Part shown: piece after piece, positions 17,889 through 25,225 of the stretch
How the letters are laid out: every line of letters begins with the position of its first letter
How positions within the stretch are numbered: position 1 is the first letter of the stretch
Assembly (NCBI RefSeq): GCF_013459645.1
Contig: NZ_CP054863.1
Coordinates: forward strand, 186,001-250,000
Direction: 5' to 3'
Origin: Martelella sp. NC20
GTDB lineage: Bacteria > Pseudomonadota > Alphaproteobacteria > Rhizobiales > Rhizobiaceae
DNA length: 64,000 bases
The notes under the pieces: model-generated
What the model saw: the letters and a program-made list of their open reading frames with translations, nothing else
Told to the model about the DNA's origin: nothing
Database searches by the model: none
Translations under genes and position numbers: made by a program

Positions 17889-18632
17889 TTAGCCGATCCG
17901 ACCGAGGGCCGGGAACGTCTGGAGCAGCCATATTGCAAAGCTAGAGAGATGGCCGGTGATCATGGCGATGCCCATCACCACCATCACCCCACCAGCGACG
18001 ATTTTGAGCACCCGGCCGGTGCGGCGCATCGACATCATCCGCGCCATGAACCCGCGCATGAATAAAGCCGCCAAGATGAAAGGGAGGCCAAGGCCCAGGG
18101 AATAGACGGCGAGCAGCGTCGTTCCGCTTGCAACCGTGGCGTTGGCAGCGGAGAGGGTCAGAATCGCACCTAGCACTGGTCCGATGCAGGGAGCCCAGCC
18201 GAACGCAAAAGCGAGACCCAGGAGATAAGCGGCCCCAGCGCTTCCGCTGCCCGGATTGGCATGGAACCGGGCTTCACGATTGAGCCAGGGCATTGGTACG
18301 AGGCCGGTCGTGAATAGGCCGAAGACGATAACGATCCCTCCGCCAATCAGGTTCGCTTCGAAAAGATACATGCGCAAGAGCCGGCTCAACACGGTGGCGC
18401 TGGCCCCAAGGATGACAAACACGGTCGTGAAGCCGAGCACGAAGCAGAGGCTGAGGCCGAGAGTTCGGCCCGCTGCCCTGAATTCTGTATCGGCCGCAAT
18501 TCCGTCCGGGCTAATCGTGCGGCCTGCAACGTAGGAAATATAGCCCGGCACCAGCGGCAGAACGCAGGGCGACAGGAAGGATATAACGCCAGCGGCGAAA
18601 GCCGTCGCCATTCCGATACTGGAGAACTCCAT
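17889..18632 (-). CDS. ccdA: Cytochrome c biogenesis protein CcdA (thiol-disulfide transporter)
   Basis: A 247-residue inner-membrane protein with six predicted helices. It carries the two reactive-Cys motifs of CcdA/DsbD membrane domains, SPCVLPLVPGY (near residue 21) and APCIGPVLG (near residue 148). It passes electrons from cytoplasmic thioredoxin to periplasmic thiol proteins. The start overlaps the SCO gene stop by one base. Together with the SCO, DsbB and DsbA-like genes of the same transposon it would keep periplasmic metal-binding thiols in the right redox state. Confidence 0.9.
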   Translation of the reverse strand: MEFSSIGMATAFAAGVISFLSPCVLPLVPGYISYVAGRTISPDGIAADTEFRAAGRTLGLSLCFVLGFTTVFVILGASATVLSRLLRMYLFEANLIGGGIVIVFGLFTTGLVPMPWLNREARFHANPGSGSAGAAYLLGLAFAFGWAPCIGPVLGAILTLSAANATVASGTTLLAVYSLGLGLPFILAALFMRGFMARMMSMRRTGRVLKIVAGGVMVVMGIAMITGHLSSFAIWLLQTFPALGRIG

Positions 18633-19252
18633 CAGCCAATCTCGCCCACTAGACGGCGGAGCTTCTGCAAGCGAATCTCACGCGGCTCGTGCATGTCGAG
18701 CGTGCCGACGAATTGGCTCTCGGCATCCATCATGTAGACGCCTGCGGTGTGATCCATCGTGTATTCGCCCCCCTCCAGAGGCACTTTTCGCGCGTAGGCC
18801 GCAAAGGCCTTCACCACGGCGTCCGTTTCCTGTCGATTTCCCCGCAATGCGAGGATGCGATCATCAAAGGCTGTCATGTATTGAGCCAGCAGCTCTTGGC
18901 TGTCTCGTTCGGGATCGACGGTGAAGAACAGTACGTTGAACTGGTCGGCCACCGGCCCGAGCTCGTTCATGAGATCGCTGAGTTCGTAGAGCGTCGTCGG
19001 ACACACATCGGGACAATGGGTGAAGCCGAAGAAGGCGAGATAAGGCTTTCCAGCAAGCGCGGCATTGTCGATCGTCCCGCCTTGATGCGATGTGAGCTGG
19101 AACGGGCCGCCGATAGCTGCGATGCCTGTCGAAGACGCGACCGCCGCATTTTGCTGCTGCCAAGGCTTGGACACTGACAAGCCGATGAAAAGCCCACCGA
19201 CAGCGGCGACGGCAACCCATGCAACAAGACGGAAAAGTTTGACGCCGCTCAT
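18632..19252 (-). CDS. SCO1/SenC-family copper/thiol protein
   Basis: A 206-residue protein anchored by an N-terminal helix (about residues 8-27), with a periplasmic thioredoxin fold. The copper-binding CPDVC in FTHCPDVCPTTL (about residues 78-82) and the distal His in DHTAGVYMM (about residue 166) are both present, so the Cu site looks complete. SCO proteins deliver copper to cytochrome oxidase or act as thiol oxidoreductases. It overlaps the PCuAC gene by 4 bp and ccdA by one base, in a tightly coupled operon. Confidence 0.9.
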   Translation of the reverse strand: MSGVKLFRLVAWVAVAAVGGLFIGLSVSKPWQQQNAAVASSTGIAAIGGPFQLTSHQGGTIDNAALAGKPYLAFFGFTHCPDVCPTTLYELSDLMNELGPVADQFNVLFFTVDPERDSQELLAQYMTAFDDRILALRGNRQETDAVVKAFAAYARKVPLEGGEYTMDHTAGVYMMDAESQFVGTLDMHEPREIRLQKLRRLVGEIG

Positions 19253-19752
19253 TGGACAGCCTCTCCGTGCCCGTCATGTTCGTTCGCAAATTCCGGACGA
19301 GCACCCATGTTCTGCACAGCGAACTCAACGTCGATGGTACCGGCCTGCTCGAACACCAGTGTTGCGGCAAACCGCTCCCCTTCCTTCAAAGGACGCGATG
19401 GCTTCAAAAACATGATGTGTATACCGCCAGGTTGAAGTTCGACCGTCTTGCCAGCCCCAATTTCGATGCCATTTTGCACCGGCCTCATGCTGGCAACCCC
19501 GTCGATCACGGTCGACTCGTGGATTTCCGCCCGTTCTGACAGAGGTGATGAGATCGAAACCAGACGGTCGGCCATACCGCCATCGTTCGTTAGCGTCAGA
19601 TAGCCGCCGGCTACCGGCGCGACCGGCGGAGTCGCGCGCGACCACGGATGATTGATGGTGATCGAACCGGCTTGGAAGTCGTGACCAACGGCAGGAGAGA
19701 TCAATACCGCAAGGGTAAGGAAGGCGGCGGATAGGGCTCGTGAACTAATCAT
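19249..19752 (-). CDS. Periplasmic copper chaperone PCu(A)C
   Basis: A 167-residue secreted protein with an N-terminal signal peptide (ALSAAFLTLAVLISPAVG). The copper-binding pattern is visible: His in EIHEST, Met ten residues later in ASMRPV, then HIMF 22 residues further on, close to the family consensus H-X10-M-X21-H-X-M. PCuAC proteins hand Cu(I) to SCO or the oxidase Cu-A site. The ATG at 19752 follows GGAGAGAAAG. It overlaps the CDF exporter gene by 8 bp and the SCO gene by 4 bp. Confidence 0.88.
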   Translation of the reverse strand: MISSRALSAAFLTLAVLISPAVGHDFQAGSITINHPWSRATPPVAPVAGGYLTLTNDGGMADRLVSISSPLSERAEIHESTVIDGVASMRPVQNGIEIGAGKTVELQPGGIHIMFLKPSRPLKEGERFAATLVFEQAGTIDVEFAVQNMGARPEFANEHDGHGEAVQ

Positions 19753-20362
19753 GTTGATTAACTTTCTCTCCAGCTTCCCCGGCCTTTTCAAGAATTTCCA
19801 AGCCGCTTCTGACAACGACAACAACCACGCCCAGGCCGATGATCAGATCCGGGTAGGGCGAATTGAAAAGGATTACGGCCAGACCCGAAAGCGCGATGGC
19901 TGAGTTCACGAGCATGTCGTTTGTCGTGAAAATCCATGAGGCTTGCAGATGCACGCCGCCTTCCCGATGAGAATTCAGGAACCACATGCAGATCATATTC
20001 GTAAGCGCGCTCGCGATTGCCACGGCAATCATGACCGGCCCTATCGGATCGGAGCCAGTGAAGAAGCGACGACCGACTTCAAATAGAAGAAGACCAGCGA
20101 AAACCATCAGAAGGATACCCGACAGCCGGGCAACTCGAACCTTCGCCGCCAAACCGCGACCTACGACGAAAAGGCTAATAGCGTAGACACCGGCATCGCC
20201 AAGATTATCGAGTGCAGAGCCCATCAATCCTGTTGACTGAGCCCACCACCCTAATCCCCCCACAATGGCTGCCTGGGCCGTATTGATCGCAAGCACCCAT
20301 GCGAGCGCCCATTGTTCGCTCTTCTCGGATGAAGTGGCACTGCCCTTGGACTGATTACTCAT
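19745..20362 (-). CDS. Cation diffusion facilitator (CzcD-like) metal exporter
   Basis: A 205-residue inner-membrane protein with about six helices. The helix-II metal-site type sequence is ALDNLGDAGVY (about residues 50-60) and the helix-V site ASWIFTTNDMLVNS (about residues 142-155), in line with Zn/Cd/Co exchange by CDF proteins. It is short because the cytoplasmic C-terminal domain of classical CDFs is absent. The gene starts 66 bp downstream of the P1B ATPase gene and is probably part of the same transcript. It ends overlapping the PCuAC gene. Confidence 0.85.
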   Translation of the reverse strand: MSNQSKGSATSSEKSEQWALAWVLAINTAQAAIVGGLGWWAQSTGLMGSALDNLGDAGVYAISLFVVGRGLAAKVRVARLSGILLMVFAGLLLFEVGRRFFTGSDPIGPVMIAVAIASALTNMICMWFLNSHREGGVHLQASWIFTTNDMLVNSAIALSGLAVILFNSPYPDLIIGLGVVVVVVRSGLEILEKAGEAGEKVNQHD

Positions 20363-20428
20363 AAATTACACCTCGGCTTTCTTGGCGAGAAGTGGAAGCC
20401 GCGACCTGCCTTCGCGCACTGCTTGGGC

Positions 20429-22561
20429 TCATTTGTCGCGGGTGCCGCGCCAGGTCAGCAGGCGCAGCGCATTGGCTGTAACGAGGACCGTAGCGCCCGT
20501 ATCGGCGAGAATCGCCATCCAGAGCGTGGTAATGCCGAATAGAGTCGTCACGAGGAAGACGGCCTTCAGACCAAGCGCTATGGCGATATTTTGCCAAATA
20601 TTGCCGAGTGTCGCCTGTGACAACCCGATGAGATCGGCAACACCCGTCACCCGGTTTCTGAGCAGCGCGGCATCTGCGGTCTCCAGAGCAACGTCGGTGC
20701 CTGCACCCATGGCAACGCCAACGGAAGCGGCTGCGAGCGCCGGCGCGTCATTGATACCGTCTCCCACCATGGCGATCGGGCCATTAGCTTTGAGGCGACC
20801 GATCTCGGCGAGCTTGGCGTCGGGCAACAATTCGGCGCTTGCCTCAAGGCCAAGATGGGCCGCAATGGCGTCGGCCGTGCGCTTGTTGTCGCCGGTCAGC
20901 ATCAGTGGCCGCACACCTCGATCTGTCAGCCGCTTCACACCTTCGATAGCGTCGTCGCGCGGTTCGTCGCGCAACGCGATCAATCCCTCGATGGTCTTGC
21001 CCTTTATAAGCACGACGACCGTCTTGCCCTGGCTCTCCAGTATGGTGATCGTCTCGGCAATGTTCTCTTCGAGGGCAGCCTGTTCGGCGGCATGACGGGG
21101 AGACCCGACCGAAGCGAAGCCGTCCTTCAACCGCGCTGTGACCGCTTTGCCGGGTGTGGCAACGCCGCCCCCGAAGGTGACGGGCAGTTCGAGCCCCCGC
21201 ACTTTTGCCGCCTCCACGATTGCAACCCCGAGAGGATGGCTGGTGCTGCGCTCGACGGCCGCTGCAATGGCAAGGACGGCGTTCTCGTCCCCATTGATCG
21301 GCACAATGTCCGTCACCTGGGGATGGCCACGCGTCAGCGTTCCTGTCTTGTCGAAGGCAACAGTTACGACCTTACCGAGTATTTCCAGTGCCGCGCCCCC
21401 CTTAATCAGCAATCCCTGACGCGCGCCGGCGGCAAGACCCGAGGCAATAGCCGCCGGCGTGGAAATCACGAGCGCGCAGGGGCAAGCAATCAGCAACGTC
21501 GCAAGACCCCGATATACCCATGTCATCCAGTCACCGCCGAAGGCGAGCGGCGGCACCACGACGATCAGAGCCGCGACGACCATAGCGCCAGGCGTATACC
21601 AGCGGCTGAAACGGTCGATCATACGCGCCGTCGGGGCCTTTGATTCCTGAGCTTCCTCGACCATGTGGATGATGCGGGCAATGGTATTGTCGGCCGCGAC
21701 ATGACTGATCGACACTCGCAACTCGCCATTTGCATTGATGCTGCCGGCATAGACGTTTGCGCCGGCTTCTTTAAGCACGGGCATGGATTCGCCTGTCACG
21801 GGCGCCTCATCGACCTCAGATGCACCATCAATCACCGTGCCGTCAGACGGCACACGGTCCCCAGGCCGAACAACGACGACATCACCAATAGCCAACTCTT
21901 CGGCAGCGACCTGCTCAATGACACCATCACGCTCGCGGAACGCGACCCGGGGCACGAGATCGATCAGCGCTTCAATGCCTGCCCGCGCACGGCCTGCCGC
22001 CACGGTTTCAAGCAGCTCGCCCACTGCGAACAGGAAGATCACGACAGCAGCTTCTTCGGCCTCGCCGATGGCGACCGCGCCGAGTGCCGCGACCGTCATC
22101 AACGTCTCGATGGTGAAGGGTGAGCCGGACATCGCACCGGCGACCGCCCGCCGCGCGAACGGGATAACGCTGATCAGGGCCGCACCTGAATAGAGCCATT
22201 GCTCCCAATCCGGCAGGATACGCGCAATGGCGAAGGCAAGCATGAACAGTGCGCCGGTCAGCAGTACAAGCCGACCCTTGCTGCCTTTCCACCACGCCTC
22301 TGTGATGCGCTTCCGAGGCGGCCCCCCCTTCGTCTCAGCCTGCTCGATCACTGGCGTGTACCCGAGCGCTCGGATCTTTTGCTCAATAGTGCCGAGGGCC
22401 GTCCGGTCTTCATCGAGTTGCAATGCTAGCGTCTCGTTGGCGTAGCTGACATTGATGTCGCTAACGCCCGGCAGGCGTTGCATCGCCGTCTCGATTTTCA
22501 ATGCGCACGAGGCGCAGTCCATGCCTTCTATACGCAGTCTGTAAGGGCTCGCTGCCGCCAT
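20429..22561 (-). CDS. cadA: Heavy-metal translocating P1B-type ATPase (CadA/ZntA type)
   Basis: A 710-residue Zn/Cd/Pb-exporting ATPase. An N-terminal metal-binding domain has GMDCASC (13-19). The transmembrane metal site is CPCALVIS, the phosphorylation site DKTGTLTRGHP, then SHPLG and the hinge GDGINDAPAL. All catalytic motifs are intact and the length is standard. It is the first gene of a minus-strand metal operon. Its promoter has a TTGACC -35 and a TATCTG -10 with a 19-bp spacer overlapping a MerR-type dyad (22593-22623). The adjacent CadR/PbrR-like MerR gene is the expected regulator. Pb, Cd or Zn is the likely substrate; the exact choice cannot be read. Confidence 0.93.
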   Translation of the reverse strand: MAAASPYRLRIEGMDCASCALKIETAMQRLPGVSDINVSYANETLALQLDEDRTALGTIEQKIRALGYTPVIEQAETKGGPPRKRITEAWWKGSKGRLVLLTGALFMLAFAIARILPDWEQWLYSGAALISVIPFARRAVAGAMSGSPFTIETLMTVAALGAVAIGEAEEAAVVIFLFAVGELLETVAAGRARAGIEALIDLVPRVAFRERDGVIEQVAAEELAIGDVVVVRPGDRVPSDGTVIDGASEVDEAPVTGESMPVLKEAGANVYAGSINANGELRVSISHVAADNTIARIIHMVEEAQESKAPTARMIDRFSRWYTPGAMVVAALIVVVPPLAFGGDWMTWVYRGLATLLIACPCALVISTPAAIASGLAAGARQGLLIKGGAALEILGKVVTVAFDKTGTLTRGHPQVTDIVPINGDENAVLAIAAAVERSTSHPLGVAIVEAAKVRGLELPVTFGGGVATPGKAVTARLKDGFASVGSPRHAAEQAALEENIAETITILESQGKTVVVLIKGKTIEGLIALRDEPRDDAIEGVKRLTDRGVRPLMLTGDNKRTADAIAAHLGLEASAELLPDAKLAEIGRLKANGPIAMVGDGINDAPALAAASVGVAMGAGTDVALETADAALLRNRVTGVADLIGLSQATLGNIWQNIAIALGLKAVFLVTTLFGITTLWMAILADTGATVLVTANALRLLTWRGTRDK

Positions 22562-22592
22562 GGTGTCACCTCGATGGTTTAATGTGACACCG

Positions 22593-22623
22593 CAGATAGA
22601 CCCTGTAGCAACTATAGGGTCAA
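22593..22623 (-). promoter_or_regulatory. MerR-type promoter/operator of the P1B ATPase operon
   Basis: On the minus strand TTGACC (22623-22618) and TATCTG (22598-22593) are separated by 19 bp. The spacer contains most of a dyad with arms GACCCT and AGGGTC (22599-22621). A 19-bp spacer is characteristic of MerR-activated promoters, where the regulator twists the DNA to align the hexamers. Confidence 0.8.
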
Positions 22624-22696
22624 GAGTGGACTTCGTTTATTTGATTTCGCGCTGCGATCCACGTGCAAATTCGCGGTACAACTTCATTAAGGAGCC

Positions 22697-22721
22697 TTGA
22701 CCCTGTAGTGGGTACAGGGTG
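22697..22721 (+). promoter_or_regulatory. MerR-type dyad upstream of dsbB
   Basis: TTGACC at 22697-22702 is followed by a dyad with arms ACCCTGTA and TACAGGGT (within 22700-22720). The layout matches the ATPase operon promoter, but the -10 (near 22722-22728, CAGAAAT) is weak. This probably places the plus-strand dsbB/dsbA-like operon under the same metal-responsive regulator. Confidence 0.65.
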
Positions 22722-22782
22722 CAGAAATAGTTGAATGCAAAGGTAAATGGAGCGAAGCGAAACGATGGCGAAAGGGAGTGCT

Positions 22783-23223
22783 ATGACCACCGGGGCGGGC
22801 ACGACTGCAAATACCTGGGCGTTCGTCTTCTCGGCATGGCTCATTGCGCTTGCCGCCTCGCTCAGCGCTCTCTTCATTGGTGAGGTCATGGGACAGACGC
22901 CGTGCAATCTGTGCTGGCATCAGCGCGCTTTCATGTTTCCGCTGGCGGTCATTCTGGCTGTCGCTAGCTTTCGAGGTGATGCCAGCGTTTCCCGGTACGG
23001 ACTTCCACTGGCTGCCCTAGGTGCCGCCATCGCTGCATTCCACTCCCTCCTTTATGCGAGGATCCTTCCAGCAGCCATCGAGCCTTGTACACAAGACGGC
23101 CCGTCATGTTCTGGCGTCGAGATGACGGTCCTTGGCATTTTGCCGCTCCCTTACCTATCGCTCGCCGCCTTTGGGAGCATCGCTCTTCTTCTCGTTCTCG
23201 CGCACCGGAGACGTTCAACATGA
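22783..23223 (+). CDS. dsbB: Disulfide bond formation protein DsbB family
   Basis: A 146-residue inner-membrane quinone-linked oxidase with four helices. The first Cys pair is in TPCNLCWHQR and the second in PCTQDGPSC, both required for re-oxidising a DsbA partner. The ATG at 22783 is chosen because AAAGGGAG sits at ideal spacing; an earlier in-frame ATG at 22747 lacks this. The stop overlaps the start of the DsbA-like gene by 4 bp. It follows a MerR-type dyad and is divergent from the P1B ATPase operon. Confidence 0.88.
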   Translation: MTTGAGTTANTWAFVFSAWLIALAASLSALFIGEVMGQTPCNLCWHQRAFMFPLAVILAVASFRGDASVSRYGLPLAALGAAIAAFHSLLYARILPAAIEPCTQDGPSCSGVEMTVLGILPLPYLSLAAFGSIALLLVLAHRRRST

Positions 23224-23879
23224 CCAGACGGTCCATCGTACTTCTCACTGGCCTTGTCGCACTGATTGTCTTTGCAGGCGGTGCCTTTATCTACGACCGG
23301 TACGGCGGCCTCTCGGCACAGCCCGTTGCACCGGCGCAAGGTGATGCGTTGGTCAGGGCGCATTCACCCGTAATCGGCCCAGCGGATGCGCCGGTGACGA
23401 TCGTGGAATTCTTTGATCCGTCCTGCGAGGCGTGCCGAGCTTTCTATCCAGCCGTTAAGCAGATCATGGCGAATTTCCCTGCCGAGACGCGCCTGGTCAT
23501 CCGATACGCGCCCTTCCATGACGGATCTGACGAAGCCGTCAGGATTCTGGAAACAGCCCGTCTTCAGGACAGATACGAACCGATACTGGAAGCCCTGCTG
23601 GCGCGACAGCCGGAATGGGCCGTGCATGGTGCACCCGATCTCGAGAAAGCCTGGGAAATCGTGGCGGCGGCTGGGTTGGATGTTGAGCAGGCACGGCGTG
23701 AGATGTCCTCGGCCGAGATTGACGCCGTTCTTGAGCAGGATATGGCCGATGTTCAGAGCAATAATGTGCGCCAGACACCGACCTTTTTCGTGAATGGCAG
23801 GCCGCTGGAATCCTTCGGACCGCAGCAACTCCACGACCTGGTGCGTGAAGAGGTGGAGAGCGCCAGAGCGGCGCACTAG
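23220..23879 (+). CDS. DsbA/DsbG-like thioredoxin-fold oxidoreductase
   Basis: A 219-residue protein with an N-terminal signal anchor (IVLLTGLVALIVFAGGAFIY) and a periplasmic DsbA-like thioredoxin domain. The active-site CEAC is in FFDPSCEACRAFYP (about residue 71) and the cis-Pro loop in RQTPTFFVNG. The start ATG overlaps the dsbB stop. It is the natural partner of the upstream DsbB, introducing disulfides into envelope proteins. Its place in a metal transposon suggests protection or repair of thiols under soft-metal stress, which is an inference. Confidence 0.9.
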   Translation: MTRRSIVLLTGLVALIVFAGGAFIYDRYGGLSAQPVAPAQGDALVRAHSPVIGPADAPVTIVEFFDPSCEACRAFYPAVKQIMANFPAETRLVIRYAPFHDGSDEAVRILETARLQDRYEPILEALLARQPEWAVHGAPDLEKAWEIVAAAGLDVEQARREMSSAEIDAVLEQDMADVQSNNVRQTPTFFVNGRPLESFGPQQLHDLVREEVESARAAH

Positions 23880-23920
23880 GCGAGCCATCGAGATCGACAA
23901 ACGTCCAAATAGAACCTACA

Positions 23921-23945
23921 TGACCCTGTATACGCTATAGGGTCA
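23921..23945 (+). promoter_or_regulatory. MerR-type dyad abutting the merR start codon
   Basis: TGACCCT and AGGGTCA arms flank an 11-bp centre and end only 4 bp before the ATG of the MerR-family gene. This copies the dyads at the ATPase and dsbB promoters. Because it lies so close to the start, it may act by roadblock autoregulation. The AGGG of its right arm is also well spaced to serve as ribosome-binding site. Confidence 0.7.
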
Positions 23946-23949
23946 TAAA

Positions 23950-24354
23950 ATGAACTCTTCAATTCTGACGATCGGTCATCTTGCAAGGCAAACCGGTACC
24001 AAGGTCGAAACGATCCGCTTTTACGAGAAGAACGGTCTACTGCCCGAGCCCTCGCGTACCGAAGGCAATTATCGGGCGTACGAGCCAGACCATCTGAACC
24101 GGCTGAGCTTTATCCGCCGGGCACGTGACCTGGGCTTCTCGCTCGACCAGATCAGAGCGCTTCTCACGCTATCCGACAATCGCGGACAATCCTGCGCAGC
24201 AGTTGATGCCATCGCTAGCGAACATCGTGCAGAGGTCGAAAAGAAGATCACTGATCTCATGGCGCTCAAGGCCGAACTCGACAGAATGATCGACCAGTGC
24301 GAGTGCGGCATCGTCGACGATTGCCGGATCATTGAAACCCTGTCGCCGAAATGA
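23950..24354 (+). CDS. MerR-family metal-responsive regulator (CadR/PbrR-like)
   Basis: A 134-residue regulator with the MerR winged helix-turn-helix (IGHLARQTGTKVETIRFYEK, about residues 7-26), a dimerisation coiled coil, and metal-ligand Cys residues: one in GQSCAAVD (about residue 79) and others in QCECGIVDDCRI (about 117-127). The Cys layout matches Cd/Pb sensors of the CadR/PbrR group more than Hg or Cu sensors. Three matching dyads in the cargo promoters (22.6, 22.7 and 23.9 kb) are its likely targets. No separate ribosome-binding site is visible beyond the AGGG of the operator. Confidence 0.88.
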   Translation: MNSSILTIGHLARQTGTKVETIRFYEKNGLLPEPSRTEGNYRAYEPDHLNRLSFIRRARDLGFSLDQIRALLTLSDNRGQSCAAVDAIASEHRAEVEKKITDLMALKAELDRMIDQCECGIVDDCRIIETLSPK

Positions 24355-24448
24355 TCGGAGGTCCATGCAGCTTTGCCGACGATCCATGTCTTGATCGACT
24401 GCAATTGGTAGGTCGTTCGACATCTTCCGCTTGGAAGGGTTGGCTGCT

Positions 24449-24469
24449 GAAAGCGGCCTTTCCGCTTTC
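24449..24469. terminator. Hairpin between merR and tnpR, possible terminator
   Basis: Perfect 8-bp arms GAAAGCGG and CCGCTTTC around a 5-base loop, located between the convergent MerR and resolvase genes. There is no T-run after it, so an intrinsic terminator is not certain. Confidence 0.4.
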
Positions 24470-24496
24470 CACCCCATGGAGGTCATCGGATCCAAG

Positions 24497-25096
24497 TCAT
24501 GCCAAGGCCTCATGGGCTTCCCGCTGACGATATTCGGCAACGATTCTTGAGACGGTTGGCTCGCTCACGTCATAGAGCCGCGCCATCTCGGCGCCGGACT
24601 TGCGCCCCGCAACAACGGATTCGGCGATCTCACGCCGTTTCTTATCGTCAAGTTTGCGCCGCCGACCACCGAGCCGCCCTTCCAACCGCGCCTGCGCTAG
24701 CCCTGCGCTAGTCCGCTCGCGGATCATGGCGCGCTCGAACTCGGCGAATGAGCCGACCATCTGCATCATCATGCGGCCTGCCGGTGTCGTCGTGTCGATC
24801 GCTTCGGTCAGCGACCGGAAGCCGGCCCCCGCCGCTTCGATCTTTTCCATCAAGTGCAGCAGGTCTTTCAGGCTTCGCGAAAGCCGGTCGAGCTTCCAGA
24901 CAACAACGACATCGCCATCCCGTAGCTGGCCGATCATCTCCTGGAGCCTCGGCCGGTCCCATCGCCCGCCGCTGGCGGATTCTTCGAAGACGCGTTTACA
25001 ACCCGCTGCCGTCAGCGCGCGCAACTGTGCTGCGTTCGACTGGTCGTCCCCCTTCGACACGCGAGCATAGCCGATCAAATAAGGTGCGGTGCTCAA
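24497..25096 (-). CDS. tnpR: Serine resolvase of the Tn3-family element
   Basis: A 199-residue small serine recombinase that resolves transposition cointegrates. The catalytic Ser is in GYARVSKGDDQ (about residue 14), with ALTAAGCKRVF, the KLDRLSRSLKDL segment and the ERTSAGLAQARLEGRLGGRRRKL hinge region following. A C-terminal DNA-binding helix-turn-helix (YDVSEPTVSRIVAEY) ends the protein. It is divergent from tnpA, and the 129-bp gap should contain res. The gene is intact. Confidence 0.93.
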   Translation of the reverse strand: MSTAPYLIGYARVSKGDDQSNAAQLRALTAAGCKRVFEESASGGRWDRPRLQEMIGQLRDGDVVVVWKLDRLSRSLKDLLHLMEKIEAAGAGFRSLTEAIDTTTPAGRMMMQMVGSFAEFERAMIRERTSAGLAQARLEGRLGGRRRKLDDKKRREIAESVVAGRKSGAEMARLYDVSEPTVSRIVAEYRQREAHEALA

Positions 25097-25225
25097 TTCG
25101 ATCCTTTCACAAACGGCCGTCTACGGAAGCAGGATGACCATGACCGCAAATCAAGGCTCAATGCCTTTCACAATCCTCTTGCAAAACTGTATCAAAAGGC
25201 AAGTGATTTTTGAAAGGGATAACCG
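25097..25225. other. Probable res site and divergent tnpR/tnpA promoters
   Basis: The 129-bp gap between the divergent resolvase and transposase genes is where Tn3-family res sites lie. It contains short repeated pieces, including CTTTCACAA twice (near 25108 and 25163) and a pair CTTGCAAAA / AAAGGCAAG in inverted order. Exact resolvase subsites were not delimited. Confidence 0.5.
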
